A stretch of DNA of 64,000 nucleotides from Sagittula sp048553715 (GTDB lineage: Bacteria > Pseudomonadota > Alphaproteobacteria > Rhodobacterales > Rhodobacteraceae): contig NZ_JBLZNC010000008.1 in NCBI RefSeq assembly GCF_048553715.1, positions 62,001 to 126,000 on the forward strand, written 5' to 3'. Shown one piece after another: positions 51,000 through 58,364 of the stretch; position 1 is the first letter of the stretch; the number at the start of each line of letters is the position of its first letter. The notes under the pieces are model-generated. The model was given only the letters and a program-made list of their open reading frames with translations, was not told the DNA's origin and searched no databases. Both the position numbers and the translations under genes were made by a program.

Positions 51000-53900
51000 C
51001 TGCGTCCTGATCGGGAACGACACGTTGACCGTGCAATGCGGGGATATGGTGCTGGCGCGCGGGCATCGGCTGCGCGCGGTGGTCACACATGACACCGCTG
51101 TAGAACGTTGGGCGCGGGCGCAGGGCATTGCGGTCGAACCCTACGGGGCGGATCTGGCGGCGCGTCTGGGGGCGGTCGACTGGCTGTTGTCGATCGCCAA
51201 TCTGGAGATCATCTCCGCTGATGTGTTGGCCTGTGCCCGCCGTGGCGCGGTTAATTTCCACGACGGCCCCTTGCCCAAACATGCCGGTTTGAACGCGCCG
51301 GTCTGGGCGCTGCTCGAGGGTGAGCAGCGCCACGGCATCACTTGGCACATGATCGAAGGCGGCGTGGACGAGGGGGATATCCTTGTTCAACGGCTGTTCG
51401 ACGTGTCCGAGACGGACACCGCGCTGACCCTGAACACCAAGGCGTGGGAGGCCGCGCTCGACAGTTTTCCGGCGGTGCTGGACCAGCTGGAGCATGGTCT
51501 GGAACGCAAGCCGCAGGACCTGACGGGGCGCAGCTACCATGCCCTGCGGGACCGCCCCGAAGGACACGGCCAATTGGATCTGACACGGCCCGCGTCCGAG
51601 GTCATGCGACAGGTGCGGGCATTGGATCACGGCCCGTATTGGAACCCGCTGTGCGTGGCGAAACTGCGCACGCATGATGCGGTGTGGCGCGTGGTCTCTG
51701 CCCGCATGGTGGCGCAGGACGCGCCAGCGGGCACGGTGTTGTCAGTGGATGACGGGGTGACCTTGGCCTGTGGCAGCGGCGCCATCGCGCTGAAGCTGAC
51801 CCGCCTGTGCGGGGCAGCTGTCGACCCGGCTGAGATCGCGCAAATCGGGGACCGCCTGCCGCTGTCTGTAACCGGAGATGCCGCCGCCGCCGTGCAACAT
51901 GAAAAACGCGCCCGCCGCGCCTTTGCCAGCTATCGGCCAGCCAGCCTGCCGGTCTTTGGCACCCCAAGTGGCGAGATCGCGCAGCGTCCGCTGACACGCG
52001 CCATCACCGCGCGGGATGTGGCGCTTTGGGCGGCGCAGATAGCTGGTCAGGCGGTGGATCTGGCGTTTGCGGATGCGGGCAACGAATTGCAGGGCGACTG
52101 GGCCTTGTGGCGCGACGACAAGGTGATCCCCTTTGCCCGTGATCTGTTCGTGCGCGCGCCAGAGCTCGACTGGCCAGAGACGCCTGCCATCGCCTTGGGC
52201 GTGAGCTTTGTGGCGGGCAGTGCGATCACGGTCGATGTGGCGGCGCAGGTTCTGCACTACGACACCGGATGCATCGCGCCGCAGATGGCAGAGATTTTGG
52301 CGATCCGTCTGGATCAGGGACAGGCCTTTCCCGACAGCGAGGCTGCGCTGATCGATGGTTGGAACGCCACAGGCCTTGACCACGACACCGCGCTGACAAT
52401 GCAAACCGCGTTCGAGGCGCAGGTCGCCCGCACGCCGGATGCGGTGGCGTTGATTTTCGAAAACCAGCGGCTGTCCTATGCGGATCTGAATGCGCGTGCC
52501 AACCGTGTGGCCCATCTGTTGCGCGACATGGGGGTGGGACCGGATCATGTGGTCGGGCTGTGCGTCAGCCGCTCTGTCGATCTGATGGTCGGGGCGTTGG
52601 GTATTCTCAAGGCGGGCGGGGCGTACCTGCCGATGGATCCGGGCTACCCTCAGGACCGTCTGGATCATTTTGTCGAGGACAGCGGCGCGCAGGTCATCGT
52701 CACACAGGCCGCCATCGAGGCCCGCCTGCCACGGCATGATGCGCAGGTTCTGGTGCTGGATGCCGAACCACGCCTGTCCGAGATGCCGGCTGATAACCCC
52801 GCACCCTTGGCCGGGCCGGAACATCTTGCATACATGATTTATACAAGTGGTTCGACCGGCAAGCCCAAGGGCGTGATGATCGAACACCGCAACGCCGTGA
52901 ACTTTTACGCCGGTATGGATCAGCACATCCCGGCGCAGGGTGTCTGGCTGGCGGTGACATCGCTGTCCTTTGATATCTCCGTGCTGGAGCTGTTCTGGAC
53001 CACAGCGCGCGGGTTGTGCGTGGTTCTGACCGGTGATGAGGACCGTGGCCTGATTTCCAACGGGCCCCTGCCAACGGTCGGCGGCATGGATTTTTCGCTG
53101 TATTACTGGGGCAATGACGACGGGGTGGGGCGCGACAAATACCGGCTGCTGCTGGAGGGGGCCAAATTCGCCGATGCGAACGGCTTTGTTGCGGTCTGGA
53201 CGCCGGAGCGGCATTTCCACGCCTTTGGCGGTCCTTACCCGAACCCGTCCGTGACCGGAGCGGCTGTGGCGGCGGTCACGCAGAACATCGGCGTGCGCGG
53301 CGGGTCCGTGGTCGCGCCGCTGCATCACCCCGCCCGCATCGCCGAAGAATGGGCCGTGATCGACAACCTGACAAACGGGCGCGCGGGCATGGCCATTGCC
53401 AGCGGCTGGCAGCCTGACGATTTTGTCCTGCGACCGGAAAACACGCCCCCCGACAACAAGCCCGCCATGTTAGAGGCCATCAACACCGTGCGGCGTTTGT
53501 GGCGTGGCGAAGCTGTGGCCTTCCCACGCAAAGACGGCACTCCGCATGAGGTCATCACACAACCGCGTCCCATGTCCGCCGAGCTTCCGGTTTGGGTGAC
53601 CACCGCTGGCAATCCGGCCACGTGGAAAGAGGCGGGCGCCAATGGGTGTCACGTGCTGACCCACCTGCTGGGCCAGACGGTCGAAGAGGTCGGCGAGAAG
53701 ATCGCGTTGTACCATGACGCGTTGCGCGCGGCGGGCCATGACCCGGCGGACTTCAAGGTCACGCTGATGCTGCACAGCTTTATCGCTGAAACACGCGAAC
53801 AGGCCCGTGAAATTGCGCGCGGCCCGATGAAGGATTACCTCAATTCGGCCGCTGGTCTGATCAAACAATACGCCTGGGCCTTTCCCGCGTTCAAACGCCC

Positions 53901-55419
53901 CGAGGGCGCAAGCAACGCCTTTGATCTGCAACTCGACGGATTGGACGCGTCCGAAATGGACGCCATTTTGGACTTCGCCTTTGAGCGGTATTTCAACGAC
54001 AGCGGGCTGTTCGGCACGGTCGAGGATGCTTTGGCCCGCGTTGAACAGGTCAAGGCCATCGGGGTGACGGAAATCGCCTGCCTGATCGATTATGGCATCG
54101 ACAGCGACACCGTGCTGGAGGGGCTAAAGCCCCTGTCCACTGTGGTCGCCCGCGCGAACGAGACACGCGAATTGGCAGAGGATGACTATTCCATCGCGGC
54201 GCAGATCCTGCGGCATGGTGTAACCCACTTGCAGTGCACACCGTCCATGGCGCGCATGATCGCCATGAACGACGAAGCGCGCGTGGCGTTGCAAAATGTA
54301 CAACATGTATATTTGGGTGGGGAGCCGCTGCCGGGTGCTTTGGTTGCGGAATTCGCGCAGATCACCGATGCCACAGTAACGAATATGTATGGCCCGACAG
54401 AGACGACGATCTGGTCATCCTGCACCCGTGCCGATGGGGCTGAGGCGGTGACCAACATCGGTCTGCCTTTGGCCAATCAGCGGCTCTATGTCCTTGACGA
54501 TGCGCGCGCACCGGTCCCGATTGGGCAAGAGGGCGAGCTTTGGATTGCGGGTGATGGGGTGACGCGGGGCTACTGGAACCGGCCGGAGCTGACCGCCGAA
54601 CGTTTCGTCGCAGATCCCTTCCATGGGGGGCGCATGTACCGCACCGGCGATCTGGTGCGCCGTCGCGGCGATGGGGCGCTGGATTTCATCGGGCGTGTCG
54701 ACAATCAGGTCAAAATCCGCGGCTACCGGATCGAGCTTGGCGAGATCGAGGCGGCGCTGGAGGCTGTGACCGGCGTTTCGCAGGCCGTTGTCGTCGCGCG
54801 CGAGGATACACCGGGCGATGTCCGTTTGGTGGGCTACTACACGGGCGCTGCGCAGGACGAAGCGGCTTTGAAAACCTCTCTCGCACGGGACTTGCCGTCC
54901 TTTATGGTGCCCGGCCGTTTCATGCGCGTCGACAGCTTTCCGCTGACCCCCAACAAGAAGGTCGACCGCAAGGCGCTGCCCAAACCGCAGACAGCAACCA
55001 CCTCGGCACCAGAGGTCGTGACGCCTGCGCCAACGACACCGAGCAACGTGACAACCGGAGCTGATATCGACGCGGTGCAATCCCGTGTCGCGGCGGTTTG
55101 GCAGCGGTTCCTTGGCGGTGGCATGCCGCGCGGTGGGGACAGTTTCTTTGACCTTGGCGGGCATTCGCTGTTGGCGGTTCAGGTGCATCGTGCACTGCGC
55201 GAGGAGCTAGGGGCGGCCAAGCTGTCGATCACCGATATCTTCCGCCTGCCGCGGCTGTCCGATCTGTCGGCCCGCGTGGCAGAGCTGGTCCCGCAGGACA
55301 GCACTGCCCCGGCTCCCAGGCCCGAGGACGCAGCCCCGCCTCCTGCCAGCGGGCGGGCCAGTGCACGGTCCGACGCCATGGCCCGCCGCAGGGAGATGCG
55401 CGCGCGCAGAAAGGCCTAG
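50986..55419 (+). CDS. NRPS: formyltransferase - adenylation(luciferase-like monooxygenase insert) - carrier
   Basis: A 1477-residue NRPS. Residues 1-280 form a formyltransferase domain (NFHDGPLPKHAG with Asn90 and His92; GGVDEGDIL with Asp131). Residues 280-470 are unassigned, with no HHxxxDG. The A domain starts near 475 (YTSGSTGKPKG at 619-629, FDISV at 662-666) and is split by a luciferase-like FMN monooxygenase at about 700-1055 (MDFSLYYWGND start). It resumes with YGPTETT (1135-1141) and ends at NKKVDRKALP. The carrier has DLGGHSLLA with Ser1394. The tail is Arg-rich (MARRREMRARRKA). No condensation or TE domain. The start at 50986 has AAAGAGG upstream. Confidence 0.92.
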   Translation: MSKSDCVLIGNDTLTVQCGDMVLARGHRLRAVVTHDTAVERWARAQGIAVEPYGADLAARLGAVDWLLSIANLEIISADVLACARRGAVNFHDGPLPKHAGLNAPVWALLEGEQRHGITWHMIEGGVDEGDILVQRLFDVSETDTALTLNTKAWEAALDSFPAVLDQLEHGLERKPQDLTGRSYHALRDRPEGHGQLDLTRPASEVMRQVRALDHGPYWNPLCVAKLRTHDAVWRVVSARMVAQDAPAGTVLSVDDGVTLACGSGAIALKLTRLCGAAVDPAEIAQIGDRLPLSVTGDAAAAVQHEKRARRAFASYRPASLPVFGTPSGEIAQRPLTRAITARDVALWAAQIAGQAVDLAFADAGNELQGDWALWRDDKVIPFARDLFVRAPELDWPETPAIALGVSFVAGSAITVDVAAQVLHYDTGCIAPQMAEILAIRLDQGQAFPDSEAALIDGWNATGLDHDTALTMQTAFEAQVARTPDAVALIFENQRLSYADLNARANRVAHLLRDMGVGPDHVVGLCVSRSVDLMVGALGILKAGGAYLPMDPGYPQDRLDHFVEDSGAQVIVTQAAIEARLPRHDAQVLVLDAEPRLSEMPADNPAPLAGPEHLAYMIYTSGSTGKPKGVMIEHRNAVNFYAGMDQHIPAQGVWLAVTSLSFDISVLELFWTTARGLCVVLTGDEDRGLISNGPLPTVGGMDFSLYYWGNDDGVGRDKYRLLLEGAKFADANGFVAVWTPERHFHAFGGPYPNPSVTGAAVAAVTQNIGVRGGSVVAPLHHPARIAEEWAVIDNLTNGRAGMAIASGWQPDDFVLRPENTPPDNKPAMLEAINTVRRLWRGEAVAFPRKDGTPHEVITQPRPMSAELPVWVTTAGNPATWKEAGANGCHVLTHLLGQTVEEVGEKIALYHDALRAAGHDPADFKVTLMLHSFIAETREQAREIARGPMKDYLNSAAGLIKQYAWAFPAFKRPEGASNAFDLQLDGLDASEMDAILDFAFERYFNDSGLFGTVEDALARVEQVKAIGVTEIACLIDYGIDSDTVLEGLKPLSTVVARANETRELAEDDYSIAAQILRHGVTHLQCTPSMARMIAMNDEARVALQNVQHVYLGGEPLPGALVAEFAQITDATVTNMYGPTETTIWSSCTRADGAEAVTNIGLPLANQRLYVLDDARAPVPIGQEGELWIAGDGVTRGYWNRPELTAERFVADPFHGGRMYRTGDLVRRRGDGALDFIGRVDNQVKIRGYRIELGEIEAALEAVTGVSQAVVVAREDTPGDVRLVGYYTGAAQDEAALKTSLARDLPSFMVPGRFMRVDSFPLTPNKKVDRKALPKPQTATTSAPEVVTPAPTTPSNVTTGADIDAVQSRVAAVWQRFLGGGMPRGGDSFFDLGGHSLLAVQVHRALREELGAAKLSITDIFRLPRLSDLSARVAELVPQDSTAPAPRPEDAAPPPASGRASARSDAMARRREMRARRKA

Positions 55420-55562
55420 GACGGTCGGTTCAGTCGCGCAAAGGTGGCGAAAATGAGGCGCGGAATTCCAATCGGGGGACGCAGTGTTTCCAAATTGGGC
55501 CGCCCTAACTGTGGTTAAATTGGGGCAAATTTGCTAGTTTGTGACCCGAAGATGGCGCGTTC

Positions 55563-56957
55563 ATGTCAGTGATGACCGCGCTCTCTTCCGCATTGGGGGC
55601 AAACTTTGCGGGAGTGTATGACGTGAACCAGTTCCAATCCGTGGGCGAAATCCTCGCCGCGTTAAAGCGCAGAGCCTTTCTGATCGCGGGTATTTTTCTG
55701 GCCGGATGTTTGTTGTCGGTGAACTTTGCCCTGCAGCAGGTCAAAACCTACGAGGCGACCGCCGTCGTCCAGATCGAGGACGCAAATGTCACCGCCACGG
55801 GCATCACGACTCAGGCGGCCTCGGCAGGGACATCGCGACGTTTGCAGCTTATCGAACAACGCCTGATGTCGCGGGACAATCTGCTGGCGGTGATGGAGCG
55901 TCATAACCTGTTCAATGACAACCCCGCATTGGGCAGCGGGGACCGTGTCTTTATGATGCGGCAGGCTGCGCGCATTCAGGAAATCACCAACAACACCAAT
56001 ACCTTCAGCGCGACGCCAACCGTGCCATCAGGCTTGATCATCACTGTGCAGCTCGACGATCCGGTCAAGGCGGCCGAGGTGGCAAACGATCTGATGGAAA
56101 CGGTGATTGCCCAATCGCGGGAACGCGCCGTGCGTGCCGCGCGCGATACGCTGTTGTTCTATCAGACCGAAGAAGCACGAATCGAGACAGAGATTGTCGC
56201 GCTCGAAGACCGGATTGCCGAATTCAAACAGGCCAACGCAGACCAGCTTCCCGCAGGAATTTCCGCGCTGCGCAGCCAGTTGACGAACCTGCAGGATTCG
56301 CAGCTGACCCTTGATCAGCAGATCATCACGATCCAGTCCGACACAACCCGCCGCCGTGCCGAAGACATTGCCCGTCAGGTGGAACTGCTCGAAGAACAAA
56401 AGGCGCTGATCGCCACGCGGATCACCCAAATCGAGGGACAGATCGCCTCTGCCCCGACTGTCGAGCGGGAGCTGTCGCGGCTTGAGCGTGAGATGGACCG
56501 CCTGACCGAACAATATGGTGTGGTCACACGTGCCAAGGCCGAGGCCGAGATCGGGCAGGCGTTGGAGGACAGCCAATCCGGCGGGCGATTCGAGGTGTTG
56601 GAAACCGCACTGGTGCCGGAGCATCCGATGTCCTCGTCGCGCAAGAAGATCGCGGCAGCCGGTGGCGTCGCGGCGCTGCTGGCGGGTTTGGGCGCGGCCT
56701 TGGTGGCGGAGGTGATGAACCCCGCCATCCGCACGCCGCAACAGATGGAACGCGCCTTGGGCGTGCGTCCGGTCGTGGCCATTCCCATGATCGACACCGC
56801 GCAGGACCGCAAAACCGGTGGGCTGCGCTTGTTGGCCAAAGCCGCGATTTTGCTGGCGGGTCTCGCGGCCTTGGCGGCGTGGCTGGTGAAAACTTCCGGC
56901 CTTGGGGCGCTGTTTTCCCCGCGCGGGGCAGAGCAGGCCCCGGCCCCCGGTCAATAA
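55563..56957 (+). CDS. Wzz/GumC-type polysaccharide chain-length determinant
   Basis: A 464-residue PCP-family protein with an N-terminal membrane helix (AFLIAGIFLAGCLLSVNFAL), a periplasmic Wzz beta domain, long coiled coils (about 170-360), and a C-terminal helix (AAILLAGLAALAAWLVKTSG). The conserved ALVPEHPMSSSRKKIAAAGG segment precedes another helix. It controls polymer length or export. It lacks the cytoplasmic kinase, which is encoded separately on the opposite strand with a 7-nt stop overlap. An AT-rich 143-nt region precedes it. Confidence 0.9.
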   Translation: MSVMTALSSALGANFAGVYDVNQFQSVGEILAALKRRAFLIAGIFLAGCLLSVNFALQQVKTYEATAVVQIEDANVTATGITTQAASAGTSRRLQLIEQRLMSRDNLLAVMERHNLFNDNPALGSGDRVFMMRQAARIQEITNNTNTFSATPTVPSGLIITVQLDDPVKAAEVANDLMETVIAQSRERAVRAARDTLLFYQTEEARIETEIVALEDRIAEFKQANADQLPAGISALRSQLTNLQDSQLTLDQQIITIQSDTTRRRAEDIARQVELLEEQKALIATRITQIEGQIASAPTVERELSRLEREMDRLTEQYGVVTRAKAEAEIGQALEDSQSGGRFEVLETALVPEHPMSSSRKKIAAAGGVAALLAGLGAALVAEVMNPAIRTPQQMERALGVRPVVAIPMIDTAQDRKTGGLRLLAKAAILLAGLAALAAWLVKTSGLGALFSPRGAEQAPAPGQ

Positions 56958-58213
56958 GCGTAGCGTTCCGAATCGACGCCTTCGGCCTTGTTCAGGACCA
57001 TGCCCAGCAGCGGCGTGTCGGGGCCAAGGCGGCGTTCCACCTCTTTGATTTCGCGTTCTGTCGTAAGACCGCCGCCGACCACCAGAAGCACGCCGTCAAA
57101 CTGCGGCTGAAAGGCGATGACATCGTCGTAGAACAGCGCGGGTGGCAGGTCGAACAACATCACGTCGGGCGACAGGCGCGCGTCGAGATCATCCAGAACC
57201 GCCTGCGTTCTGGGGTCCTGCAGCAGTTCAGAGGCATAGCGCTCCGGCGTGTCATTCACCGCGAAGGCAAGGTTGTGTCCGGCGTCAAAGCTGTTGTCGC
57301 CCAATCGCAAAAGATGCCGGTCCGGCACAGAGGTGCCCCGCAGCATATCCCCCAGCGGCAGGGGAGGTTGCAGGCCAAGAACCTTGTGCAGGCTGGGGCG
57401 ACGCAGGTCGAAATCCATCACCAGAGTGCGCGTGTTTTCCTGTCGTGACAGGGAAATCGCGAGGTTGGCGACCGAGAAGGTCTTGCCACAGTTCTTGCCC
57501 GGAGAGGTCACGGCCACCCGTTTCCAACCGCGTTCGTGCAAGGCATGCATCAGGCGGGTCCGCAGCACGTCAAAGCTGCTGTGCGCGGGGTCCAACCTGT
57601 CTGCGGTGATCACGCGGTTCTTGTTGAGGTGGTTCAGGTCCAGATAGGCCGCGCTCAGCGCCGCCCATGGATCTGCGGCGTGGCTACGGTCGTCGGGGGC
57701 TGTCTGCGCTTCAAAGGCGCGGCGGGCGCGTGTGGCCTCGGCCTCCGCTTCGGCCTTTTGTTTGGCGTCCCGTTCGGCTTGTGCTTGTTCACGGGCCTCC
57801 TGCTCGGCCTGTTCTTTGGCACGCGCTTCAGCCTCGGCTTGGGCCTGAAGCTCCGCTTGTTGCTGTGCCTCCAGGGCAGCTTTGGCCTGCGCCTGTTCGG
57901 CTGCGTGCTTTGCGGCTTCGCGGTCGGCCTGTTGTTTCGCCTGCAATGCAGCCTGCGCTTTGGCGTTCGCCGCTGCTTGTCTTTTAGCGTCCCGTTCGGC
58001 TTTCGCTTTGGCATCCCTTTCCGCCTGAGCCTGAGCATCCCGTTCGGCCTGTGCACGGGCGTCTTGGGCGGCTGCCAGCTCGGCCTCTCGGGCGCGGCGG
58101 TCGGCGGGGCGTTCCAATGGTTCGATCGGCGACAGATCCTCGGGCGCCGCATCGGGTGCGGGCGTGGCCTGTTTGCGTTTGCGCCGGAACTTGCGGCTGT
58201 CGATCATTTTCAT
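56951..58213 (-). CDS. BY-kinase (CpsD/CapB family) with Ala/Gln/Glu coiled-coil extension
   Basis: A 420-residue bacterial tyrosine kinase. The kinase domain (about 220-420) has Walker A TSPGKNCGKTFS (Lys244), Walker A-prime LVMDFDLRRPS and Walker B VMLFDLPPAL. It ends ERYAY, giving just two closely spaced tyrosines instead of a long tyrosine cluster. The first about 185 residues are basic, then a TolA-like low-complexity helix with repeats such as AQAERDAKAKAERDA. This would phosphorylate polysaccharide machinery. The start at 58213 (MKMIDSRKF) is preferred, with 58246 as alternative. Confidence 0.85.
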   Translation of the reverse strand: MKMIDSRKFRRKRKQATPAPDAAPEDLSPIEPLERPADRRAREAELAAAQDARAQAERDAQAQAERDAKAKAERDAKRQAAANAKAQAALQAKQQADREAAKHAAEQAQAKAALEAQQQAELQAQAEAEARAKEQAEQEAREQAQAERDAKQKAEAEAEATRARRAFEAQTAPDDRSHAADPWAALSAAYLDLNHLNKNRVITADRLDPAHSSFDVLRTRLMHALHERGWKRVAVTSPGKNCGKTFSVANLAISLSRQENTRTLVMDFDLRRPSLHKVLGLQPPLPLGDMLRGTSVPDRHLLRLGDNSFDAGHNLAFAVNDTPERYASELLQDPRTQAVLDDLDARLSPDVMLFDLPPALFYDDVIAFQPQFDGVLLVVGGGLTTEREIKEVERRLGPDTPLLGMVLNKAEGVDSERYAY

Positions 58214-58364
58214 GCCCTGACCTCGACCGTGGGAATTCCGGTCCATGGCTGTAACGGTATCGCGGCGCGGCCCTACGGCGCGCGCAACTGCTCAGACGTG
58301 GTTAAAACACGCAATTCTGTCCAGAATGAGACCATAAGCCCCGAATTGTTTCCAAAAACCCGCG

